This document shows positions 53,484 through 62,295 of a stretch of DNA of 64,000 nucleotides, one piece after another. The number at the start of each line of letters is the position of its first letter. Position 1 is the first letter of the stretch. The stretch comes from Klebsiella pneumoniae (lineage in GTDB: Bacteria > Pseudomonadota > Gammaproteobacteria > Pseudomonadales > UBA5518), in contig CAMAXE010000001.1 of the NCBI GenBank assembly GCA_945862145.1, positions 124,001-188,000 of the forward strand, given 5' to 3'. Under the pieces are notes generated by a model. The model ran no database searches. It saw only the letters and a program-made list of their open reading frames with translations, and was not told where the DNA came from. The translations under genes and the position numbers were made by a program.

Positions 53484-54484
53484 GGCCGCGCGCCTTTAGC
53501 CTGTTGTTCCTGCTCCTTGCATGGTGCTGTTTGTCGATCCCCGTGCAGGCTCACAAGCTGGCGCCTTCGCTGCTGGAATTGCACGAGGCGGGTGGCGGGG
53601 ATTACGAACTTGCCTGGAAGACGCCGCGTTTCTCACCAACGCCGGTGGCAATCGTGCCGCGCCTGCCGGATTTCTGCACCGACATCGGCGAGCGACGTGC
53701 GCAGTACGAGGGCACAGGGGTGCGTGTTGCGTGGCGCGTCCATTGCGCCGAGCCACTGGCCGGCTCGCTGCTGCGGGTGGACGGGCTGGCGGAGAACCAA
53801 TCCGCTGCTCTGATACGCATCGACTGGGCGGGCGGTGAAATCTCACAGGGTCTGATCAACGGAGGGCAGGCGGGTTTTCGCGTGCCAGTGCCTGCCGGTG
53901 CGCTGCAGGTCTCCTGGGATTACACCCAGTTGGGCGTGCGCCATATCCTGGGCGGCGCCGACCATCTGCTTTTTGTACTCGGCTTGCTGCTCCTGGCAGG
54001 CAGTACGCGCCGGCTGGTGTGGACGGTCACGGCGTTCACGGCGGGGCACAGCGTGACCCTGGCCCTCGCTGCGCTCGGCGTGCTGCGTTACCCGGTGGAT
54101 CTGGTCGAGTGCGCGATCGCTCTCAGCATTTTTGCGGTGGCGGTGGCGCTCGCCAGGGCTGACGCCGAACCGGACTGGATGCGCCGTTATCCATGGAGCG
54201 TTGCCGCGTTGTTCGGGCTGCTGCATGGCATGGGTTTCGCGGGAGCCCTGCGCGAGGTGGGCTTGCCTGCTAGCGATATCCCACTCGCACTGCTTGCTTT
54301 CAATATCGGCATCGAGATTGGCCAGCTGGCCTTTGTGGCGGTGGCCTTGCTGCTCGCCGTGGGCTTCCGGCGATCGCCACTGGCGCGCCAGTCCTGGCTT
54401 GCATGGGTGCCCGTGTACTTGATCGGTGTGCTCTCGGCATACTGGAGCATCGAGCGCGGTCTGGCCGCGGTCGCGTCGTTCTGA
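53480..54484 (+). CDS. HupE/UreJ-type metal permease with N-terminal periplasmic domain
   Basis: 334 residues. Signal peptide with predicted cleavage VQA/H after residue 24, so the mature protein starts with His (HKLAPSLLEL). A periplasmic domain (about 25-145) is followed by six or so membrane helices with the family motif RHILGGADHLLF (about 154-165), TAGHSVTLALA, LLHGMGFAGAL and FNIGIEIGQ. HupE/UreJ proteins carry Ni2+; this branch (HupE/UreJ_2-like) has no urease or hydrogenase nearby. N-terminal His is a hallmark of copper-brace proteins, so Cu or another metal is possible. Confidence 0.8.
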   Translation: MRPRAFSLLFLLLAWCCLSIPVQAHKLAPSLLELHEAGGGDYELAWKTPRFSPTPVAIVPRLPDFCTDIGERRAQYEGTGVRVAWRVHCAEPLAGSLLRVDGLAENQSAALIRIDWAGGEISQGLINGGQAGFRVPVPAGALQVSWDYTQLGVRHILGGADHLLFVLGLLLLAGSTRRLVWTVTAFTAGHSVTLALAALGVLRYPVDLVECAIALSIFAVAVALARADAEPDWMRRYPWSVAALFGLLHGMGFAGALREVGLPASDIPLALLAFNIGIEIGQLAFVAVALLLAVGFRRSPLARQSWLAWVPVYLIGVLSAYWSIERGLAAVASF

Positions 54485-54505
54485 TCGTTCACCGCGAGGC
54501 CTGCC

Positions 54506-54880
54506 TTGAAGTACGAGTGGGGAGTGTGCGGGCCGCTGCTCGCGAGGGTCGCGTTCGTGACGGCGCTGATTGCGGTGTCTATCGGCGCGGTGCTCGACCT
54601 CGGCCATAGCCCGGTAGTCCGCTGGAACGACAAGTTCGAGCATATCGGAGCCTTTGCGTTGCTCGCGTTTCTGGCCTGTGCGGCTTACCCGCGCGCGCAG
54701 CGCTGGCAACGGGTCTTTGCCCGCTTGCTGTGTTTTGGCCTGCTGATCGAATGCGTGCAGTGGTGGCTGCCTTGGCGCGAGTTCTCGCTGCTTGACCTTG
54801 CTGCCGATGCGCTCGGATTGTGCATGGTGCTCGCGCTGCCCGATGTATGGATTGGCCGCCGGCCTCCGGAGTCACTGTGA
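54506..54880 (+). CDS. VanZ-like membrane protein
   Basis: 124 residues, TTG start at 54506 with GAGG 6-7 nt upstream. Four hydrophobic segments with the family residues in NDKFEHIGAFALLAF (about 37-51), ECVQWWLPWREFSLLDLAADALG (about 84-106, Glu/Gln, Arg and Asp residues). VanZ-like proteins are of unknown biochemical role outside teicoplanin resistance. It overlaps the next gene by GTGA. Confidence 0.75.
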   Translation: MKYEWGVCGPLLARVAFVTALIAVSIGAVLDLGHSPVVRWNDKFEHIGAFALLAFLACAAYPRAQRWQRVFARLLCFGLLIECVQWWLPWREFSLLDLAADALGLCMVLALPDVWIGRRPPESL

Positions 54881-55332
54881 AGGAATTGCTGATCGTCTAC
54901 CACACGCAGAGTGGCAGCACGGCGAGACTCGCCAGGGCGGCCCTTGCGGGTGCGGCGCTGGAGCCCGATTGCCACACGCGTCTGCTGCAGGCCATGGAAG
55001 CCGGCGTCGCCGATCTCCGCGCCGCCTCCGGGGTGATCTTCTGCACGCCCGAGAATTTCGGCTATGCCGCCGGTGCCATGAAAGATTTTCTCGACCGTAC
55101 CTTCTATGCCCTGCAGCCCGAGCAGCTCAACCAGGCGTATGCACTGATCGTCAGTGCGGGAAACGACGGCAGCGGTGCGGTGCGCCAGATGCAGCGGATA
55201 CTGCGGGGCTATCCGATGCGCGAAGTCGCGCCACCGCTGGTGGTGCAAGGCGAGCCGGACGAGGGCGCCCTTGCACGCGCCGCCGATACCGGCACGGCGC
55301 TCGCGGCGGGCCTTGCGCTGGGCATATTCTGA
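54877..55332 (+). CDS. Flavodoxin-like / NAD(P)H-dependent FMN reductase family protein
   Basis: 151 residues from GTG 54877. It has the FMN phosphate-binding loop YHTQSGSTARLA (about 8-19), FCTPENFGYAAGAMKDFLDR (about 54-73, FMN isoalloxazine loop) and a third loop SAGNDGSGAVRQMQ. It could be an electron carrier for the neighbouring unknown enzymes. Its partner is unknown. Confidence 0.78.
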   Translation: MKELLIVYHTQSGSTARLARAALAGAALEPDCHTRLLQAMEAGVADLRAASGVIFCTPENFGYAAGAMKDFLDRTFYALQPEQLNQAYALIVSAGNDGSGAVRQMQRILRGYPMREVAPPLVVQGEPDEGALARAADTGTALAAGLALGIF

Positions 55333-55404
55333 AATCAGCGGTAGCAGTGCCGCACGCAGCGGCGCGAGTGGCATCGCCGCAGGAAACCGGGAGAGATACA
55401 GAAC

Positions 55405-56373
55405 ATGCACATCGAATCTGCCGAGGAGCAGGTGCTCGCCACGCTCCGCGACTGGTTGCGCGCGGGGCAGCGCACGTGGCTCTGCACCATCGTCGAGATT
55501 GCCGGTTCATCGCCGCGCCCGCTCGGCACACTGATGGCCTGCAATGCCACGGGCAGCCAGGCGGGTTCGCTCTCGGGTGGCTGCGTCGAGGAAGACCTGA
55601 TCGAGCGTCTGCGGGCGGGCAAGGTTGCAGCCGAGGCGCCCGAGTTCTGCAGCTACGGGCTGAGTGCCGAGGAGAACGAGCGTCTCGGTCTGCCATGCGG
55701 CGGGCGGCTGTCGGTGCTGGTCGAACCAGCGACAGACGCGAGCCACGGCGCGCATCTCGACCATCTCCTGCAGGCCCTTGCCGGGCGGCGCTGTATCACC
55801 CGCGTCGTGCCCTTGGATGGGGGTCCCTGCGCGGTGGAGCTGGCGGCGGCGGTCCTGCCGCTAGAGCGTGAGGGCGCGCTGCTGCGTCATACGCTGGGGC
55901 CCCGATTGCGGCTGTTGCTGATCGGTGCCGGCCAGTTGGCACAGAGCCTTTCACTGCTTGCCAGCATGCTCGATTACCGCGTCCTCGTCTGCGATCCGCG
56001 GCGCCAGGCGATCGACGCGTGGCGTGGGCCCGAGCTGGAACTGGTCTGTGGCATGCCCGATGATTTCATCCGGGCCGCTGGCGTCGATCGCCACACCGCG
56101 GTGATCACCCTGACCCACGACCCGCGCATCGATGACATGGCGCTCATGGAGGCGCTCACCACAGATGCCTTCTATGTCGGTGCGCTGGGCTCGCCTCGCA
56201 CCTCCGCCAAGCGGCGTGAGCGCCTGCGTGAACTCGATCTGAGCGATGCGCAGATCGCGCGGCTCCATGCACCCGTGGGCATGCCCATTGGCAGCAAGCA
56301 GCCGCTGGAGATCGCCATCGCCATCCTTGCCGAGTTGATCCAGTTGCGGCGTGCGGGCGCGGGCGCGCCCTGA
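55405..56373 (+). CDS. XdhC/CoxI-family molybdenum-cofactor insertion protein
   Basis: 322 residues. XdhC N-terminal domain with GSLSGGCVEEDLIERL (about 55-70) and C-terminal Rossmann domain with LLIGAGQLAQSLSLLA (about 172-187), HDPRIDDMALMEAL and YVGALGSPRTSAKRRERL. Known relatives bind molybdenum cofactor, help sulfurate it and deliver it to xanthine dehydrogenase-type enzymes. No such enzyme is in the window. A GGAGAG site precedes ATG 55405. It is followed with a 1-nt overlap by the MobA-like gene. Confidence 0.85.
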   Translation: MHIESAEEQVLATLRDWLRAGQRTWLCTIVEIAGSSPRPLGTLMACNATGSQAGSLSGGCVEEDLIERLRAGKVAAEAPEFCSYGLSAEENERLGLPCGGRLSVLVEPATDASHGAHLDHLLQALAGRRCITRVVPLDGGPCAVELAAAVLPLEREGALLRHTLGPRLRLLLIGAGQLAQSLSLLASMLDYRVLVCDPRRQAIDAWRGPELELVCGMPDDFIRAAGVDRHTAVITLTHDPRIDDMALMEALTTDAFYVGALGSPRTSAKRRERLRELDLSDAQIARLHAPVGMPIGSKQPLEIAIAILAELIQLRRAGAGAP

Positions 56374-56960
56374 TGGCAGTTGGCATTGGCGGGGTCCTGC
56401 TCGCCGCCGGTCGGTCGCGGCGATTTGGTTCTGACAAGCGCATCGCGCGTCTAGCCAGTGGCGAAACCGTTCTGGAGCGTGCGGTGGCGGCGTTTGCTCC
56501 GGCTGTAGACGAACTCTTCCTGGTGATCGGCGCCGAAGACGAGCCCGCTGCCTTCGCCGCCCGGTTCCCGGGCGTCCGGATCTTCAGTGCCCGCGACTCG
56601 GCGGCAGGCATGGGCTCATCGCTGGCCGAAGCCATCCGCGCGGCGCCGGCGTGGCGTGGCTGCCTCGTGGGGCTCGCCGATATGCCCTTTATTGCCCCGG
56701 GGACGGTACGCGCCGTGCGTGCCGCTATGGGCGAGGAGATCGTAGTACCCCGATACCGTGGGCAGTCGGGACATCCGGTAGGCTTCCCACATCGCGTCTT
56801 TGCCGCGCTCGCCGCCTTGCAAGGAGAGGCGGGCGCCCGGGCGCTGATCCTCGCCGAGTCAGCGCGCTGCCGCTTTCTCGATGTCGAGGATCAGGGGGTG
56901 CTGGCCGATGTTGACACACCCGAGGCATTGCGCGCCGCCGAGGCTGCCTGCGCGCGCTGA
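56373..56960 (+). CDS. MobA/MocA-like nucleotidyltransferase
   Basis: 195 residues. N-terminal nucleotide motif LLAAGRSRRFGSDKR (about 7-21), GLADMPFI (about 96-103) and SGHPVGFPH. Best match is the MocA/MobA-like branch that makes the cytosine dinucleotide form of molybdenum cofactor, used by xanthine dehydrogenase and CO dehydrogenase-type enzymes, in keeping with XdhC next to it. The last 70 nt overlap the convergent LysR gene. Confidence 0.82.
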   Translation: MAVGIGGVLLAAGRSRRFGSDKRIARLASGETVLERAVAAFAPAVDELFLVIGAEDEPAAFAARFPGVRIFSARDSAAGMGSSLAEAIRAAPAWRGCLVGLADMPFIAPGTVRAVRAAMGEEIVVPRYRGQSGHPVGFPHRVFAALAALQGEAGARALILAESARCRFLDVEDQGVLADVDTPEALRAAEAACAR

Positions 56961-57835
56961 TCGTCGGCCGTGGCGTCCAACAGATCGAGCATGGCCTGCG
57001 CCGCGTTGCCGAGGCTGCGCCCCTGATGCAGCACATAGCCAAGACCGCGCCGCATGCTGGCTCCCTCCAGATCAAGCCGGCTCAGCTCCGCCGTCAGCAT
57101 GGTGTCGGGGAGCACCGACCAGCCAAGCCCGATGCCCGCCAGCATGCGCAGGGTCTCGAGGTAGTTGGTGGACATGCCCACGTGTAGCCGCGCACCACGC
57201 GCGCTGAAAAGTCCCTGCAGGATCTGCCCGGTATAGGTGCCGGGCCCCGGCAACACGGCAGGCCAGGCGGCCAGGGTGCCGACGTCCACGCTGCCGCGGT
57301 CTGCCAGTGGATGATCTCGCGCGACCATCACCGATAACGGATCGTCCCAGATCAGCCGTGAGCGCAGCCGCGAATCCCCTCCCTGCGGATCGAGTGTCAC
57401 CACCGCCAGTTCAAGGCCGCCCGCGGCTACCGTCTCGTGCGCCTTTTCGGAGTCCATGAAGCGGATCTCCAGTTCAACGCCCGGATAGGCGCGCGCGTAC
57501 TGCCTGAGGACTGGCGGCAGACGGTGGAGTCCCACGTGATGGCTGGTGCCGATGGCAAGCCTCCCGCCCACGCTGCCGTCCAGATCGCGCAGTGATCGCT
57601 CGGTTTCCGCAATCTCCCGCAGGATTCTGCCAGCACGCGGCAACAGCGCCTGCCCGGCCTCCGTGGTATCCACCCGGCGGCCGATACGGTCGAAGAGCCG
57701 CGCTCCGAGGTGCCGTTCGAGTGCTGCCACGCGCTTGCTGACAGCCGGCTGGGTCAGGTTCAGGCGCTCCGCGGCCAGCGAGAACGAGCCCGTCTCGGCA
57801 ACGGCGATGAAGGCGAGGAGGGCGTGGGTGTCCAT
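56891..57835 (-). CDS. LysR-family transcriptional regulator, divergent from leuCDB
   Basis: 314 residues from ATG 57835 (MDTHALLAF); ATG 57844 is an alternative three codons up. N-terminal helix-turn-helix with [20 protein letters not shown] (about 16-35) and a C-terminal substrate-binding domain (about 90-295). The divergent position 124 nt from leuC suggests control of leucine synthesis in response to 2-isopropylmalate or a related ligand, by analogy with LeuO-type and other LysR regulators. The C-terminal tail is Ala/Ser-rich and overlaps the MobA-like gene. Confidence 0.88.
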   Translation of the reverse strand: MDTHALLAFIAVAETGSFSLAAERLNLTQPAVSKRVAALERHLGARLFDRIGRRVDTTEAGQALLPRAGRILREIAETERSLRDLDGSVGGRLAIGTSHHVGLHRLPPVLRQYARAYPGVELEIRFMDSEKAHETVAAGGLELAVVTLDPQGGDSRLRSRLIWDDPLSVMVARDHPLADRGSVDVGTLAAWPAVLPGPGTYTGQILQGLFSARGARLHVGMSTNYLETLRMLAGIGLGWSVLPDTMLTAELSRLDLEGASMRRGLGYVLHQGRSLGNAAQAMLDLLDATADDQRAQAASAARNASGVSTSASTP

Positions 57836-57902
57836 GGCGCGCATCCGTGTTTTGGCAGGCAACGAATTCCAGCACGGAATGGGAAATATGAAAAACATGA
57901 AT

Positions 57903-57932
57903 TTGTTTTATTGGTGCCGGACTACCTACACT
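57903..57932 (+). promoter_or_regulatory. Probable leuC promoter
   Basis: -35 TTGTTT (57903-57908), 18-nt spacer, -10 TACACT (57927-57932), followed by GGGGAGG (57948-57954) 5 nt before ATG 57960. It lies in the LysR-leuC divergent region, where a LysR operator is expected. No leucine-rich leader peptide is seen, so attenuation is unlikely. Confidence 0.45.
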
Positions 57933-57959
57933 GGCCTACCGATATTCGGGGAGGTTGAT

Positions 57960-59381
57960 ATGGCTCGCACGCTCTACGACAAGCTCTGGGATGCCCACCT
58001 GGTCCACCAGCGCGATGACGGCACAGCGCTGATCTACGTCGACCGCCACCTGATCCACGAAGTGACCTCTCCCCAGGCCTTCGAAGGGCTGGCGCTCGCG
58101 GGGCGTGCTCCATGGCGACTGGCGGCCAATCTTGCGGTCCCGGATCACAACGTCTCCACCGATCCGCTCGAGCGGCGGGGCGGTTACGCGGCGATGCGCG
58201 ACGAGGTCTCGCGTATCCAGCTCCAGACCCTCGATGACAACTGCAAGCGCTTCGGGATACACGAGATCCCGCTTGCAGACCGCCGTCAGGGCATCGTTCA
58301 CGTGGTAGGCCCCGAAACCGGCGCCGTATTGCCGGGCATGACGGTGGTTTGCGGGGATTCTCATACCTCCACCCATGGTGCGCTGGGCTGCCTGGCGCAC
58401 GGCATCGGCACCAGTGAGGTCGAGCATGTGCTGGCGACTCAGTGCCTGATCACTCGAAAGATGAACAATATGCTGGTGCGGGTGGATGGCCGCCTGGGCG
58501 CCGGCGTGACCGCCAAGGACCTCGTGCTTGCCGTGATCGGGCAGATCGGAACAGCAGGCGGCACGGGCTTTGCCATCGAATTCGGTGGCGAAGCCGTGCG
58601 CGCATTGTCGATGGAAGGGCGCATGACCGTCTGCAACATGGCCATCGAGGCGGGCGCCCGTGCCGGGCTCGTGGCCGTCGATCAGTCCACCATCGACTAT
58701 GCGCAGGGGCGTGAGTTCGCGCCGACGGCTGAGCTCTGGGAGCAGGCGGTGGCGGTGTGGCGCGAGCTGCACAGTGACGAAGGTGCGGTCTTTGACCGTG
58801 TGTTTGTCCTCGACGGATCGGCGATCGAGCCGCAGGTCAGCTGGGGTAACTCGCCCGAGATGGTGCTCGGCGTCTCGGGCCGGGTCCCCGATCCTGCGGC
58901 GATCGCGGATCCTGATCGGCGGGGCGGGGTGGAGCGGGCGCTCAGCTACATGGGACTCGTCGCGGGTATGGCGATCACGGAGATCCGCCTCGATCGTGTG
59001 TTCATCGGGTCCTGCACCAACTCGCGAATTGAGGATCTCCGCGCTGCTGCAGCAGTTGCACGGGGGCGTCAGAAGGCCGCAACGGTCAAGCAGGTACTGG
59101 TGGTTCCCGGCTCAGGGCAGGTCAAAGCGCAGGCCGAGGCCGAGGGTCTCGACCAGATCTTCACCGCGGCGGGTTTCGAGTGGCGGGAGCCCGGATGCTC
59201 CATGTGCCTCGCCATGAATGCCGACAAGCTGCTCCCCGGCGAGCATTGTGCCTCGACCTCGAACCGTAATTTCGAGGGCCGGCAGGGCTTCGGTGGGCGC
59301 ACGCACCTGGTAAGCCCGGCCATGGCGGCCGCGGCGGCGGTCCGGGGTCATTTTGTTGATGTCCGTGAACTGATGAGCTGA
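57960..59381 (+). CDS. leuC: 3-isopropylmalate dehydratase large subunit
   Basis: 473-residue 4Fe-4S hydro-lyase subunit that isomerises 2- to 3-isopropylmalate with LeuD. Cluster cysteines are in [11 protein letters not shown] (about 352) and [10 protein letters not shown] (about 412 and 415). [15 protein letters not shown] (about 130-144) is the substrate region. The start is ATG 57960 with a strong ribosome site; the long open frame upstream is antisense to the LysR gene. Confidence 0.96.
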   Translation: MARTLYDKLWDAHLVHQRDDGTALIYVDRHLIHEVTSPQAFEGLALAGRAPWRLAANLAVPDHNVSTDPLERRGGYAAMRDEVSRIQLQTLDDNCKRFGIHEIPLADRRQGIVHVVGPETGAVLPGMTVVCGDSHTSTHGALGCLAHGIGTSEVEHVLATQCLITRKMNNMLVRVDGRLGAGVTAKDLVLAVIGQIGTAGGTGFAIEFGGEAVRALSMEGRMTVCNMAIEAGARAGLVAVDQSTIDYAQGREFAPTAELWEQAVAVWRELHSDEGAVFDRVFVLDGSAIEPQVSWGNSPEMVLGVSGRVPDPAAIADPDRRGGVERALSYMGLVAGMAITEIRLDRVFIGSCTNSRIEDLRAAAAVARGRQKAATVKQVLVVPGSGQVKAQAEAEGLDQIFTAAGFEWREPGCSMCLAMNADKLLPGEHCASTSNRNFEGRQGFGGRTHLVSPAMAAAAAVRGHFVDVRELMS

Positions 59382-59394
59382 GGGAGGGCCACAG

Positions 59395-61142
<1,748 letters not shown>

Positions 61143-61185
61143 GATCTGGCTTCGATTCATCAGGCATTCAAAAGAGAGAGCAGTC

Positions 61186-62208
61186 ATGGTAAGGACCTGG
61201 GACGTGGCGGTGGTCGGCGCAACGGGAGCCGTGGGCGAGTGCATGCTGGAGATTCTCGCGGCACGCAAATTCCCGGTGGGCAAGGTCTACGCTCTGGCGA
61301 GCGAGCGCTCGGTGGGGAACACGGTGAGCTTCGGTCGCCAGGAACTCGAGGTGGAAAACCTTGCCGACTTCGATTTCCGTAAGGTCCAGATCGCCTTGTT
61401 TTCACCCGGCGCCAGCGTCTCGGCGATATACGCGCCCAAGGCCGGCGAGGCCGGCTGCGTGGTCATCGACAACACATCGCAGTTCCGCTACGAGGCGGAC
61501 ATCCCGCTGGTGGTGCCCGAGGTCAATCCCGAGGCCATTGCGCTCTACCGGAACCGCAACATCATTGCCAACCCCAATTGCAGCACCATCCAGATGGTGG
61601 TCGCCCTGAAACCAATCCATGACGCCGTGGGCATAGAGCGGATCAACGTGGCCACCTACCAGGCGGTCTCCGGAACCGGCCGGGAGGCCATTGACGAGCT
61701 CGCGGGCCAGACTGCCAGCATGCTGAACGGGCGGCCTGTAGAGGCGAAGGTCTACCCCAGGCAGATCGCCTTCAATGTGCTCCCGCAGATCGATACCTTC
61801 CTGAACAACGGCTACACCAGGGAAGAGATGAAGATGGTCTGGGAGACCCGCAAGATCCTCGGTGACGAGCGCATTCAGGTGAATCCCACCTGCGTGCGCG
61901 TGCCCGTCTTTTATGGGCACTCCGAGGCGGTGCATATCGAGACCCGCGACAAGATCAGCGCTGAGCGCGCACGGGAATTGCTGATGGCAGCGCCCGGCGT
62001 GGTGGTGATAGACGAGCGGGTGCCGGGCGGTTACCCCACGCCGGTGGGTGATGCCAGCGGCAAGGATCCCGTGTTCGTCGGGCGCATCCGCGAGGATATT
62101 TCCCACCCCAGGGGCCTCGACCTCTGGGTGGTGTCGGACAACCTTCGCAAGGGAGCTGCCCTGAACAGCATCCAGATCGCCGAAACCTTGATCCGGGACT
62201 TTATGTAG
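61186..62208 (+). CDS. asd: Aspartate-semialdehyde dehydrogenase
   Basis: Makes L-aspartate semialdehyde for threonine, methionine, lysine and diaminopimelate, and here also for spermidine by way of carboxyspermidine dehydrogenase. 340 residues. NADP motif [13 protein letters not shown] (about 7-19), catalytic Cys in [10 protein letters not shown] (about 133), and the active-site His in [13 protein letters not shown] (about 242-254). AAGAGAGAG precedes ATG 61186. Only one copy of the asd/usg type is visible before fimV. Confidence 0.95.
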   Translation: MVRTWDVAVVGATGAVGECMLEILAARKFPVGKVYALASERSVGNTVSFGRQELEVENLADFDFRKVQIALFSPGASVSAIYAPKAGEAGCVVIDNTSQFRYEADIPLVVPEVNPEAIALYRNRNIIANPNCSTIQMVVALKPIHDAVGIERINVATYQAVSGTGREAIDELAGQTASMLNGRPVEAKVYPRQIAFNVLPQIDTFLNNGYTREEMKMVWETRKILGDERIQVNPTCVRVPVFYGHSEAVHIETRDKISAERARELLMAAPGVVVIDERVPGGYPTPVGDASGKDPVFVGRIREDISHPRGLDLWVVSDNLRKGAALNSIQIAETLIRDFM

Positions 62209-62295
62209 CCAATACTCAGCAGCGACCACGGGCTCTGTACGGGCATTCGGTCCGTGTGCAAGGATAGCGTTCAAACTCCATATTCAGGGCGGCTG

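Noticed and set aside
53480-54484. Assigning the permease to urease or hydrogenase maturation
   Set aside because: No ure, hyp or hup genes are in the window, and the protein has a long periplasmic N-terminal domain not found in classical HupE.
57546-57959. N-terminal extension of LeuC
   Set aside because: This part is antisense to the LysR gene; ATG 57960 with GGGGAGG matches the family start.
57836-57959. Leucine leader peptide/attenuator before leuC
   Set aside because: No short frame with clustered Leu codons and no terminator/antiterminator pair; the divergent LysR gene explains regulation better.
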